54,758 nt of DNA, from assembly GCA_002050125.1 (NCBI GenBank), contig MWTA01000023.1:1-54758 (forward strand), read 5' to 3'. Under the pieces are notes generated by a model. That model was not told where the DNA came from and ran no database searches. It saw nothing but the letters and a program-made list of their open reading frames with translations. The stretch is from Anaerolineae bacterium UTCFX2. GTDB lineage: Bacteria; Chloroflexota; Anaerolineae; Anaerolineales; UBA4823. Positions 1-8,547 of the stretch are shown one piece after another. Both the position numbers and the translations under genes were made by a program. Within the stretch, counting starts at the first letter, position 1; each line of letters starts with the position of its first letter.

Positions 1-596
1 TGGGCGCCCGTGATCGCATTCAGCGCATGCAGTTTTCGATCATAGCCCGCGACATAAAGCGTATTCCCAATCACCGTGGGCGAATTTCCCAGGGGCATGT
101 TCGTATCGTAGCGCCAGACAACCGAGCCATCGACCGAGTGCAGAGCATACAAGCCCTTCGAAGTCGCGACATAGATCAGCCCGTTGGCGGCAATGAGTTG
201 TACGTTCTGCGGGATATAAGCCTCAATCGGTCGGTACCACAGCAGCGTTCGGGCGTCGGAAACCTGTTCAGGTGTCCAGGAGGTCCGTTCGGGGTTGGCG
301 GCAACCATAAACCATTCATCGCCGTAGTAACCCGGCGGCGGGGGAAGCGGCGGCGGGATGCTGATACTGCGCGTAATAACCGGAAAAAAAACCGTGTTGG
401 TAGCTTCTATTTTTAGAGGGGGTTGTTCAGGCGTCTGCCCTGGAGCGGCTGGTTGATCCGAAGCTTGGGGCGAGACGAAATTCTGGATGATCGCTTCGGT
501 AGGTGATGATGTTTGCCCCCAGGTCGGCGTCACAACCGGCGACACGCACATCGTGACCGCCAGGGTGATTGAAAACCCAACGGCAAGCAGTTTCAT
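1..596 (-). CDS. Secreted PQQ-type beta-propeller protein, 3' part cut by window edge
   Basis: Reading back from an ATG at 596, an open frame runs off the left edge after 198 codons. The N-terminus (MKLLAVGFSITLAV...) is a signal peptide ending near a Gly-Gln. A Pro/Gln-rich segment follows, then a hydrophobic FFPVITR motif and a poly-Pro stretch near residues 65-85. After that come PQQ-like blade repeats: GLIYVATSKGLYALHSVDGS with VVWRY, then NTLYVAGYDRKLHALNAITG. The pattern 'yvgt..g.lyALd..tG...W' is typical of PQQ_2/pyrrolo-quinoline-quinone-like propellers, which in secreted proteins usually serve as binding or scaffold domains. No catalytic residues can be judged from the fragment. It is on the same strand as the SGNH-like gene at 742-1839, 145 bases downstream of it. 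The propeller call is good; the function is unknown. Confidence 0.75.
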   Translation of the reverse strand, partial: MKLLAVGFSITLAVTMCVSPVVTPTWGQTSSPTEAIIQNFVSPQASDQPAAPGQTPEQPPLKIEATNTVFFPVITRSISIPPPLPPPPGYYGDEWFMVAANPERTSWTPEQVSDARTLLWYRPIEAYIPQNVQLIAANGLIYVATSKGLYALHSVDGSVVWRYDTNMPLGNSPTVIGNTLYVAGYDRKLHALNAITGA

Positions 597-741
597 TTGT
601 GAAAGTTCCTTTCTTGCCTATCTAACGTAGATGGCGTTTTTGAAGGCGCAGAAGTTTTCCAGCAAGACCAGTCGAGGTCGCTATTGCTGCAAGCCCGCTT
701 TGTAAAAAGAGCCGAACCCGCCGGTGGAGGCAGGTATGCGA

Positions 742-1839
742 TCAGGGGCTGACTCCATCCCAGCCGGCAATTTGAGCCATCAGAACCCAGAAAGCCTTCG
801 CCAGGCGGATCTTCCCGCCCGATACGCTGCCCAAATGACCGCCATCCACTTCAGTTGTGTAATCCTGACAGACCGCAGGATACGGCTGCCCATCGTTTGG
901 ATAATTCTCACAACTGCCTGAAACGGTGCAGTATTGAACGCCGTCTCGATTGTCAAAGCAGGGTTCGCCTCGATCTGTGTAAGATTCAATCGCGGCGACA
1001 TCGAATAGAAAATAGCCATGATCGATCGCATACTCGCGCATCATGCTGTTGAATTGGGTCGCCGATTGATTGCCGATGCTGCGCGCCAGGCTGGTCGTCC
1101 AGAGGAAGAAAATCTTATCGGGGTGGCTTCGAAAATACGCCTCGAGATCATAGATATCCGGTTTAGTCGGGTTGTTGGCAAAGAAGCCAGTCGTGCGGTT
1201 CGCGATATCGGTGGGTTCGAGAACGTTTAGATAGCTGAATTGATAGCTCAGAACGTCCTTGGAGTTGATATATTGCGGCGCAAGCACATTGATGAAATGA
1301 GCCGTGAGTTCGGTCCACGTCCCTTGCTGATAAACAAAGGTCCAGTTATTGCGATTGTAGCGGGTTGGGCTTGGCTCGAACCGAATCCGCTCTGGCACTG
1401 ATCCGGTGGCATAATCAGTCTGGGTAAATGTCTTCCAATGCCAGTTTGAATCGTAATAATCAGCTCGGCAAGGCGGGGCGGAGGCAGCCCAGCTCGTCGC
1501 TGTCAGACAGTCAAGACTTTCGTTGATGTTTTCCCCTACAGAGCGGTCGGAGAAAACCATGCGTAAATTGCGCGCGGCGGTCAAATACCGCTCGGGAATC
1601 CTCTCGAACAAGGCGACCGAGTCGTGGTTGATGATGCGGGGATGTGAGGGCGGCGGGGGCGGGGGGGTCGAGTTGAGCTTGAGAATAAACGGGAGAAAAA
1701 CCCTTTGCGTATCCGTCTCGCTTTGAGGGGCGGGCGCAGAACCTGGATCCTCCTGGCTGAAAGCGGTCTGCACCCCTGAAAGAACGAGAGCCAGCGCCGT
1801 GACACAAATTACCAGCAGAGATGTTACTCTAATTTTCAT
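742..1839 (-). CDS. Secreted SGNH-hydrolase-like protein, copy 1
   Basis: The frame is open to 1902, but the ATG at 1839 gives a clean signal peptide (MKIRVTSLLVICVTALALVL..., cleavage near TAFSQ) and has a purine-rich GAGAAA stretch in front; the product is 365 residues. Residues 47-53 read VFLPFIL, followed by a poly-Pro linker. The catalytic-like part has VFSDRSVGENI (Ser100 as the possible nucleophile, in the place of the GDS block) and a C-terminal DGGHLGS with Asp332 and His335 arranged like the Asp-x-x-His pair of SGNH/GDSL esterases. Six cysteines flank these blocks and may form disulfides. It is paralogous to the gene at 4814-6016 and stands divergent to a BNR propeller. An esterase or deacetylase acting on surface glycan is plausible, but the assignment rests on motifs only. 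Confidence 0.6.
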   Translation of the reverse strand: MKIRVTSLLVICVTALALVLSGVQTAFSQEDPGSAPAPQSETDTQRVFLPFILKLNSTPPPPPPSHPRIINHDSVALFERIPERYLTAARNLRMVFSDRSVGENINESLDCLTATSWAASAPPCRADYYDSNWHWKTFTQTDYATGSVPERIRFEPSPTRYNRNNWTFVYQQGTWTELTAHFINVLAPQYINSKDVLSYQFSYLNVLEPTDIANRTTGFFANNPTKPDIYDLEAYFRSHPDKIFFLWTTSLARSIGNQSATQFNSMMREYAIDHGYFLFDVAAIESYTDRGEPCFDNRDGVQYCTVSGSCENYPNDGQPYPAVCQDYTTEVDGGHLGSVSGGKIRLAKAFWVLMAQIAGWDGVSP

Positions 1840-1890
1840 TTGACTTTTTCTCTTTTCAACGAATAAGGATCTTCCATCCAGGAAAAATGG

Positions 1891-1896
1891 ATTATA
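1891..1896 (-). promoter_or_regulatory. Candidate -10 box for the SGNH-like gene copy 1
   Basis: The minus strand reads TATAAT here, 52 bases ahead of the ATG at 1839. No convincing -35 hexamer lies at the proper spacing, so this is a weak call based on the perfect hexamer in an AT-rich divergent intergenic region. Confidence 0.3.
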
Positions 1897-1944
1897 GTTC
1901 AATAGTGCAGCGAAATTCCCGGACAGAAGCCATTAAAACATAAC

Positions 1945-1969
1945 AATTATTTGCGAAAACCAAATAATT
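1945..1969. repeat. Inverted repeat in divergent intergenic region
   Basis: AATTATTTG (1945-1953) and CAAATAATT (1961-1969) form a perfect 9-base inverted repeat around a 7-base spacer. It lies between the divergent SGNH-like gene (start 1839) and propeller gene (start 2038), where an operator controlling both would be expected. There is no T-tract, so it is not a terminator. An operator role is inference. Confidence 0.4.
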
Positions 1970-2037
1970 AGCAACATTACTTATATCCTATCTTTTCCTC
2001 TTTTTCACAATCAACAAAAACCCGGTTCTCACAACCT

Positions 2038-4803
2038 ATGTTCAATCAACTGAAATTCTTCCGCCTTTCGATCTTCCAGATACACTTGATCCTGGCGCTC
2101 ATGATCTTCCCTATAACGGCACAGGGGCATAGCGCTGGGCTTTCCACCGCACAGGGAAGCGAGGAAAGCCCCTGGACAACCCCCGTGAATATCTCCAATT
2201 CGGGATCGACGACCAGCCCGGTCATCGCCGCCGACAGCCAGAACATCCATGTCGTGTGGAGCGATGAGTTTGCGGGCAGCGTTTATGCGCGCCTTTCCGA
2301 TGGCGTGTGGAGCGCTCCCGCAGTTATTGAATTTCCCTTCGACGATTACATCCCCGTCCTGGTCGCCGCCGGGGATACAATCCACGCCTTTTGGATCAAT
2401 ACCGAAAAAGACAACAGTCTAACCCATTCACAGGTTCCGGCAAGCGAGTTTGGCGTTCGCAGTTCCTGGAGCAAGCCGCAGGTGATTTCGGAATTCGTAG
2501 CCGATTTCGACGCCGAATATCAGGCTGCCGGGCATTTCAACCTGGCATACCTCTTCACCGGCGAAGACGCCAACAGCCAGCCGGGCGTCTATTATACGCG
2601 TTCTGGCGAAGGCGGGAAAGGTTGGTCCACACCAGTCCCCCTCTTTATCTCTAGGTACTATCGACCAGTGACTCAAAATAATGCGAATGTCGACCTCAGC
2701 GCCGTGTCAGAAAATGACGCCGAGGCGATTTACGTCACCTGGGATAACCGGGCTGTCAAACGCGTGTATCTGTCAAAATCAACCGATCAGGGCGTCACCT
2801 GGAGCGCTCCGTTTGAAGTGGACGGACCCACCGCCAGCATGTCTTCCAACAGCCCTTTCAACCTGCTCGTCCAGGCGAGCAAAGCGAATAAAGTCATGCT
2901 CGTTTGGCAGTCCAACCTGCAGAGCGGTCTCAACTGCACCCAATATTATCAAGCGTCACCGGATGGCGGAAAGACCTGGGGTGAGCGGGGGCGGATGATG
3001 GAGGGGCTGGTGGGCTGCGCTGCGGAGACGAAATTCCTCCCCCAGCCCGGCGGCATCTTGGCGCAGATCATCTTCCAGGATGACGTTTACCTGACAGCCT
3101 GGGATGGAACGCGCTGGAGCCAGCCTGAACCGCAGAGCGCCCTCTACAGCTTCATCGATCCAGCTACCGACGAAGCGGTCCGCTTCCGCTGCCGCCAATC
3201 GACCCTGGACACCTCCAACCGCCTATACGTCGCCGGCTGCGATGAGATCGGCAGCCGAGACATCTGGGTGACCGCGCGCAAGCTTGGTGCGATCTCGAGC
3301 TGGTTTCCGCAGTCCAGCCTCTGGAACGAGCCGCAGTTGATCAGTGAAGGTCAAGCCCCCATCCAGAACCTGAAAGGCTTGATGGACTCACTGGGTCGTT
3401 TCCACATCCTGTGGGTCTCAGACGATGCCGAAGGAACAACCGCGGCGCACAATTCGCTTCATTACAGCGTCTGGAACAATGGCAGCCTGGCTATCCCGTC
3501 AAAAATATTGGCTTCGCCCGAGCGGAATTTCGATCAGTTCTCCGCGGACATTGACGAAACCCGCAACAGGTTGATCCTCGTCTGGAAAGACGAAGACACT
3601 GGCGAGGTCCTCTTCAGTTGGGCTGACATCGCCAAAGCCGGCAGCGTGTTTGAATGGGCGGTGCCGGTTTCAGTGCCGCTCGCGGCTCCCTTAGGACAAT
3701 CCCCAGCCGTCCTGGCAGGTCAAGATGGGCGCATCTACATCGCCTATGCTATCCCCATCAATGTGGGCCGCGGGATCTATCTGACCTATTCCGATGATGG
3801 CGGCGCGACCTGGTCCGCCTCGACCCGGGTCTTCGACGCAGAACAGACCAATTGGGAAATCGTTGAAAACCCGCGGATCGATCAAGACCGGAGTGGGACG
3901 TTGCACCTGATCTGGAACCTGGCGCGTTACGTCGTGAGCAGCTCACTGCCCGGAGAATATTACTCGCGCTCTTTCGACCAGGGCGGCACCTGGACGAATG
4001 CCGAACTTTTTGTCGAGGATATTTCGGAACCCGGCTGGCTGATCGCCGCGGGTGAAAAGAACGTGTTTCGTTTCTGGTTTTCTCCAAACGGCGACAAAAA
4101 AAGCTTGATAAGCGATTTTTCAGAAAACTCGGGGGAAAGCTGGGGGTTGGCAGAAAACCTCACCAGCCTGGGGGAAACGCTGCTGCTGCTCGACCTGACT
4201 GTCGGGCAGGATACGGAACTGAACCTGACTCAGGTTGTAAAGAAAACCGACGGGAAATTTATGATTAAGCCTCAATTCTGGACCGGAGAAACCTGGGCAG
4301 GGTCGGAAAACCGCACGCTGCCGGGCGACGCCATCCAGGAGGTGACTGCTCTATCCTCCGGTCTCGCTCCAAATGGAGAGCTGGCGGTAGTCTACGCCGT
4401 TTCGCAAACCGACCCGGCAAACCCGGAAGAAGAGACCCAGCGGCTTTTCCTGGTCGTGCAAAAAAGCTCGGGAGGGCAGCCGAACCAGACGCCTGAAGCC
4501 GCTGCAACAGTCACCGCAACGGCTGCGCCGACAATCGCGGCGCCCGAAAGCCCGGTCACAACCACGCTGGCTGCAGCCACCGCCGCAACGGTCAGCGCAG
4601 CCGTTTCTACGCCCGCCGCGCCGGCAGCGACCTCGCGCCTGGCACTCCTCACTACCCCAACCAGAATTGTGACGCCGGTGCCCAACCTCGAACCCCCCCA
4701 ATCATCGATAGACCCGCTGATGGGCTTGATCCTGGCAGGCGCGCTATCCCTTATCGCGGTCGCCATGTTTATCGGCATCCCCAGGATCAAGCGAAAAAGA
4801 TAA
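2038..4803 (+). CDS. Membrane-anchored Asp-box (BNR/sialidase-fold) beta-propeller protein, copy 1
   Basis: The product has 921 residues. The N-terminal signal peptide spans about residues 1-30. The body holds Asp-box repeats S-x-D-x-G-x-T-W near residues 248 (STDQGVTW), 307 (SPDGGKTW), 585 (SDDGGATW) and 645 (SFDQGGTW), plus a degenerate one near 696. These mark a sialidase-type or related propeller. A long Ala/Thr/Pro-rich stalk (about 820-885) leads to one membrane span (about 894-914) and a short RIKRKR cytoplasmic tail, so the propeller is displayed outside the cell. I cannot find the full sialidase arginine triad, so the safest reading is an extracellular binding or scaffold propeller. 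It is divergent from the SGNH gene at 742-1839 and paralogous to 6112-7662. The shine-dalgarno signal before 2038 is weak, so the start could be slightly off. Confidence 0.75.
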   Translation: MFNQLKFFRLSIFQIHLILALMIFPITAQGHSAGLSTAQGSEESPWTTPVNISNSGSTTSPVIAADSQNIHVVWSDEFAGSVYARLSDGVWSAPAVIEFPFDDYIPVLVAAGDTIHAFWINTEKDNSLTHSQVPASEFGVRSSWSKPQVISEFVADFDAEYQAAGHFNLAYLFTGEDANSQPGVYYTRSGEGGKGWSTPVPLFISRYYRPVTQNNANVDLSAVSENDAEAIYVTWDNRAVKRVYLSKSTDQGVTWSAPFEVDGPTASMSSNSPFNLLVQASKANKVMLVWQSNLQSGLNCTQYYQASPDGGKTWGERGRMMEGLVGCAAETKFLPQPGGILAQIIFQDDVYLTAWDGTRWSQPEPQSALYSFIDPATDEAVRFRCRQSTLDTSNRLYVAGCDEIGSRDIWVTARKLGAISSWFPQSSLWNEPQLISEGQAPIQNLKGLMDSLGRFHILWVSDDAEGTTAAHNSLHYSVWNNGSLAIPSKILASPERNFDQFSADIDETRNRLILVWKDEDTGEVLFSWADIAKAGSVFEWAVPVSVPLAAPLGQSPAVLAGQDGRIYIAYAIPINVGRGIYLTYSDDGGATWSASTRVFDAEQTNWEIVENPRIDQDRSGTLHLIWNLARYVVSSSLPGEYYSRSFDQGGTWTNAELFVEDISEPGWLIAAGEKNVFRFWFSPNGDKKSLISDFSENSGESWGLAENLTSLGETLLLLDLTVGQDTELNLTQVVKKTDGKFMIKPQFWTGETWAGSENRTLPGDAIQEVTALSSGLAPNGELAVVYAVSQTDPANPEEETQRLFLVVQKSSGGQPNQTPEAAATVTATAAPTIAAPESPVTTTLAAATAATVSAAVSTPAAPAATSRLALLTTPTRIVTPVPNLEPPQSSIDPLMGLILAGALSLIAVAMFIGIPRIKRKR

Positions 4804-4813
4804 CCGTCCGCAA

Positions 4814-6016
4814 TTATGGGTTTGGCGTCCAGCCGGCGATCTGCGCCATCATGACCCAAAACGCTTTTGCGATCATGATCTTGCCGCCCGATACGCTGCC
4901 CAGGTGCCCCCCGTCCGTCTCGGTGGTGTAATCCTGGCAGATCGCCAGAAAGTCCATCCCATCATCGGGGTAATTTTCACACTTGCCGTTCTGGCTGCAG
5001 TATTCCACTCCATCCCGATTGTCGAAACAAGGGCTGCCTTGATCGGTGTGCGCTTCGATATCCGCCACATCGAATAAGACCAGATTCCGCTCTTTGGCAT
5101 ATTGGCGCAGTTTAGCGTTGAAATCGGTCGAGGCTTGCGTGCCGATCGCACGCGCCAGGCTGGTCGTCCAGATTGGAAACACCTTGTCGGGGTGCTGGCT
5201 CATGTAAGCCTCTAAATCGTAGATATCATAACGGTCGGGGTTGTCGACAAAAAAACCTCGGTTCGGATCCATAATATCGCTGTGCTCGTCGACGTTCAAA
5301 TAGGTGATCTGGTACGAAAGCACGTCCGCCGTATCAATATGTTTTGGGGCGAGGTTGGTGATGAAGTCTTCGGTTAGTTTCCACCACTCACCCGAATGCA
5401 TTTCGAACACCCAGTTCGAGCGGTCATATTTGAGCGGATCTGGGTCGAAGCTAATCCGAGCCGGCGCGTCGCTTGTATAAGTCTGGAAATTCCAACTCGA
5501 TCCAATGTAGTCCGTGCGGCAATGCGCCGGCGCGCTCGCCCAGCTTGAGGCTGTCAGACAATCCAATCCTTCATCGATGTTGGCGCCCACGGAGCGGTCG
5601 GCAAACATGACCCCCAGCTTCCGCGCAGCTGCGAGATATTCGGCGGGGATCTGATCGAACAACGCGACCGAAGTATGATCGACGACGATCGGATTGCCCG
5701 TGCGAAAATAGCTGCCCGGGGCAAGCGGTTCGGTTGCGGTTGGCTCGGGGGTGTCCGACGCAGCCGCGGTCGGGCTGGCTGATGCAGTTGGGCGGGTCTC
5801 TTGTACAGGTTTATTGGCAGGGGTAGCGCTTGCCTCTGGTTTCGTGGCGCTGGGAGACGGCAAAGCGGCTGAGACGGTTTGTGGAGGTTCGACCTCGACC
5901 GGCTCGCTCGGCTTTGGCGGCGCCGCCGTTGTCGCGGGGGGGCTCGTGCAGCCGGTCAAGATCATGATCAGGATTACAATCAAAGAAACTGCCTGGATCA
6001 AACGATAGGTTGACAT
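4814..6016 (-). CDS. SGNH-hydrolase-like lipoprotein, copy 2
   Basis: The product has 400 residues. The N-terminus ends in a lipobox LTGC (Cys23), so it should be a lipid-anchored surface protein. A Pro/Ala/Thr-rich spacer follows to about residue 100. The conserved part mirrors copy 1: MFADRSVGANI (Ser142), the same Cys-containing segments, and DGGHLGS near the C-terminus (Asp368, His371). A GGAG sits 9 bases before the ATG at 6016. Its stop is 10 bases from the stop of the upstream propeller (convergent) and its start faces the second propeller gene (divergent). It is thus half of a duplicated divergent pair. An esterase-type activity is inferred from the Ser and Asp-x-x-His pattern only. 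Confidence 0.62.
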   Translation of the reverse strand: MSTYRLIQAVSLIVILIMILTGCTSPPATTAAPPKPSEPVEVEPPQTVSAALPSPSATKPEASATPANKPVQETRPTASASPTAAASDTPEPTATEPLAPGSYFRTGNPIVVDHTSVALFDQIPAEYLAAARKLGVMFADRSVGANIDEGLDCLTASSWASAPAHCRTDYIGSSWNFQTYTSDAPARISFDPDPLKYDRSNWVFEMHSGEWWKLTEDFITNLAPKHIDTADVLSYQITYLNVDEHSDIMDPNRGFFVDNPDRYDIYDLEAYMSQHPDKVFPIWTTSLARAIGTQASTDFNAKLRQYAKERNLVLFDVADIEAHTDQGSPCFDNRDGVEYCSQNGKCENYPDDGMDFLAICQDYTTETDGGHLGSVSGGKIMIAKAFWVMMAQIAGWTPNP

Positions 6017-6046
6017 TTTTTCATCACTCCATGAACGTCACAGGAA

Positions 6047-6052
6047 TTATAC
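6047..6052 (-). promoter_or_regulatory. Candidate -10 box for the SGNH-like lipoprotein
   Basis: The minus strand reads TATAAT 31 bases before the ATG at 6016, inside the short divergent gap between the second SGNH-like and propeller genes. No good -35 is visible at 16-18 bases, so confidence is low. Confidence 0.3.
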
Positions 6053-6111
6053 TCAACCAGGTAAAATCAACCGGATAAATCCGGGATTACTATTCTTTGC
6101 TTAATCTGGCA

Positions 6112-7662
6112 ATGAACGTGAGATTTGGAAAAACAATTTACTCCTTAATCCTGCTCCTGGCGCTTGCCACGATTTTGGGCAAGCCGGCGTTTTTCGCGCG
6201 CGCCCAATCCGATGAGATCTTGTGGGGGAACCAGGTCAACATATCGAATTCGCCGGACGAAACTTCAGTCGATCCGTTTTTATTGGCTGACCCAGCCGGG
6301 GTCGTCCATCTGTTCTGGGCGGAGAAAGTCGGTTTTTCGACATCCAACCAACCCGATACATTGCTCTATTCGCAACTGAAAGGCGATGTCTGGTCCAAAC
6401 CGGTCGACCTTTTTTTCGCGCCCCCCTCGGAAGGCACGCCCCAGATCAATTATCCGCACGCAGTCATCGATCAAACCGGCAGAATCCACCTGATCTGGCT
6501 ATCCGAACCGAACTTCCCAAACTACGCCTTGAATTACAGCTCTGCCCGCGCCGACCAGTCTGACAAGGTTCAAGCCTGGACGCCCAAAAAGATCCTGGCG
6601 GATGACCTGACCGGCGCGCTGTATTCGATCCACATTGCCTACGCGCCCCCAAACATGCTGCACGTGATCTTTGGGCGCGGCGCGCAGGGCGAGAATCCTC
6701 AAAACGACCGGACTGTCGCCTATATGCGCTCCACCGATCTGGGCAAAACCTGGTCCGAACCCAAGGATATCTTCACGGTTCCGGTTCTGACCTGGGGCGC
6801 CAGCACCACGCGGCTTCTCTTCGAAGCGCCGTCGAATGTTTACGCCGCCTGGTCCGTTTGGGACGAAACCGGCATTGGGCGCAGAATCTATTTCGCGCGC
6901 TCCCTCGACAGCGGTCTTACCTGGGAAGAACCAATCATGCTCACCGAGAAAATCGAGGGCGAGTTCGAAAGAAACTGGAGTTCTCTGGCGCTGCTAGGAC
7001 CCCATCACATCATGGCGCTTTGGGAAGGCGGGTACCGGGCTTATCGGCACGCCCAGTACTCGACCGACGGCGGTCAGACCTGGAGCGAACCGGTTGATAC
7101 CTTCCCATATCTCATTGGCGATAACGGGTTTGTCGAATATGTTCGCGACAGCAACGACACGCTGCACGCGTTTCTGGCGCAGCGCGTGCGCGAAGGCAGC
7201 ACCGCCTCCAGCGCCATTACGACCGAGGCGCTCTGGCACAGCGTCTGGGAAGGCGGCGACCGCTGGCGCGACCCAACGCTGGCTACGCTGCGCGGCGACA
7301 TCTTGCACATGACCAACCCCAAAGCGGTGATCGTGAATGGGAATCGGGTCGTGGTAACCTGGTATCAGTCGCAGATTTTCGATGTTTACGCGATGAGCGG
7401 CGTGATCCGCAATGCACCCGAAATTCCCTCCATCGCCTGGGCGCCGCCTCAGCTGGATCAAACCCAGGCGCCGTCGCCTCCTCCGACTACTGAGCCGCCG
7501 ATCCTGCAAACATTGAAACCGCTTCAGGAAACGCCCCAGATTTTGGATAAATCAAACCCCACCCTCAATCCGGGCAGCAACCTTCTTTTAAGCCTGATAC
7601 CCGCCGTGTTGGTGGTGCTTTTCATTGCGGCGGTTTTTCTTATTCGCAGCCGGACCTCTTAG
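6112..7662 (+). CDS. Membrane-anchored Asp-box beta-propeller protein, copy 2
   Basis: The frame is open from a TTG at 6097, but the ATG at 6112 directly precedes a normal signal peptide (MNVRFGKTIYSLILLLALA...); the product is 516 residues. Asp boxes lie near residues 207 (STDLGKTW), 264 (SLDSGLTW) and 317 (STDGGQTW). A Pro-rich linker (about 440-475) and a C-terminal span (about 490-511) followed by RSRTS anchor the protein. The N-terminal blade (…VNISNSPDET…) resembles the same segment of copy 1 (VNISNSGSTT), showing common descent. It is shorter than copy 1 and has fewer blades. It is divergent from the SGNH lipoprotein and lies 24 bases before the exporter permease gene, so it may share a transcript with it. 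The ligand or substrate is unknown. Confidence 0.72.
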   Translation: MNVRFGKTIYSLILLLALATILGKPAFFARAQSDEILWGNQVNISNSPDETSVDPFLLADPAGVVHLFWAEKVGFSTSNQPDTLLYSQLKGDVWSKPVDLFFAPPSEGTPQINYPHAVIDQTGRIHLIWLSEPNFPNYALNYSSARADQSDKVQAWTPKKILADDLTGALYSIHIAYAPPNMLHVIFGRGAQGENPQNDRTVAYMRSTDLGKTWSEPKDIFTVPVLTWGASTTRLLFEAPSNVYAAWSVWDETGIGRRIYFARSLDSGLTWEEPIMLTEKIEGEFERNWSSLALLGPHHIMALWEGGYRAYRHAQYSTDGGQTWSEPVDTFPYLIGDNGFVEYVRDSNDTLHAFLAQRVREGSTASSAITTEALWHSVWEGGDRWRDPTLATLRGDILHMTNPKAVIVNGNRVVVTWYQSQIFDVYAMSGVIRNAPEIPSIAWAPPQLDQTQAPSPPPTTEPPILQTLKPLQETPQILDKSNPTLNPGSNLLLSLIPAVLVVLFIAAVFLIRSRTS

Positions 7663-7686
7663 CCCGGTCAACTCCAGCGAGCACTG

Positions 7687-8547
7687 ATGTCGAACTTATC
7701 CGAATTACCCGTTCAAGTGTACACTGCTGATTCACAGATGCGATCCCCGCGGCGGCTGTTGGGCGCCATGCTGGGTGATCTGATATCCTCGCGCGAGCTG
7801 GCGTGGCGTCTCTTTGTGCGCGACCTCTCTGCACAGTATCGCCAGAGCCTTTTCGGGGTTGTCTGGGCATTTGTCCCTCCAATCGTCACCAGCGTGATTT
7901 TTGTCTTTTTGCAGGCGCGCAACATCATCAACTTTGGCGAAACGAACATCCCCTACCCGGTTTATGTGCTGGTGAGCGTGCTTCTGTGGCAGGTTTTTAC
8001 CGAAAGCTTGAACGGTCCCCTTAAATCGGTGACCGCAGCCAAGCCGCTCCTGGTCAAAATCAACTTCCCGCGTGAAGCGCTGATCGTCTCGAGCTTCTAT
8101 ATGGTCGTTTTTAACCTGCTGATCAAAGCGCTCATCCTGGGGGTGATCTTCGTGGTTTTTCGCATCCCATTAACCTGGGGATTGGTTCTGGCGGTCATTC
8201 CAGTTTTCATGCTGATCTTTCTCGGATTTGGCGTCGGTCTGTTCATAACGCCGTTGGGTGTCCTTTACAATGACGTTGCCACTTCCCTGCCCGTCATAAC
8301 CCAGTTGTTCTTTTTTGTCACCCCGGTGGTCTATCCGCCTCCCCAAACGTTCCCGCTTTCGCTGATTGTGATCCTCAATCCCGTCAGTCCGCTGCTCATC
8401 GCAGCTCGAGACTGGATCACAACCGGACAGATCAATAACCTGCCGGCTATGCTGATCATCAGTGGATTCTCGCTCATTCTGCTGTTCGTCGCCTGGATCA
8501 TCTACCGCATTGCCCTGCCCATCATCATCGAACGGATCAGCGCCTGA
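7687..8547 (+). CDS. wzm: Polysaccharide ABC exporter, permease subunit (Wzm-type)
   Basis: This 286-residue membrane protein has the ABC-2 permease pattern: a basic N-terminal segment with LFVRDLSAQYRQSLFGVVWAFV, typical of Wzm/TagG permeases, then about six membrane spans. Wzm pairs with a Wzt ATPase to move lipid-linked polysaccharide across the cytoplasmic membrane. The next gene is that ATPase, and its ATG overlaps the TGA of this gene (8545-8549), implying translational coupling. It is the first gene of the long polysaccharide locus. The family is certain; the exported glycan is not known. Confidence 0.9.
   Translation: MSNLSELPVQVYTADSQMRSPRRLLGAMLGDLISSRELAWRLFVRDLSAQYRQSLFGVVWAFVPPIVTSVIFVFLQARNIINFGETNIPYPVYVLVSVLLWQVFTESLNGPLKSVTAAKPLLVKINFPREALIVSSFYMVVFNLLIKALILGVIFVVFRIPLTWGLVLAVIPVFMLIFLGFGVGLFITPLGVLYNDVATSLPVITQLFFFVTPVVYPPPQTFPLSLIVILNPVSPLLIAARDWITTGQINNLPAMLIISGFSLILLFVAWIIYRIALPIIIERISA

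Noticed and set aside
2038..7662. True sialidase activity of the two propeller proteins
   Set aside because: Asp boxes occur in many non-sialidase propellers, and I could not locate the arginine triad or the catalytic Tyr/Asp/Glu set.
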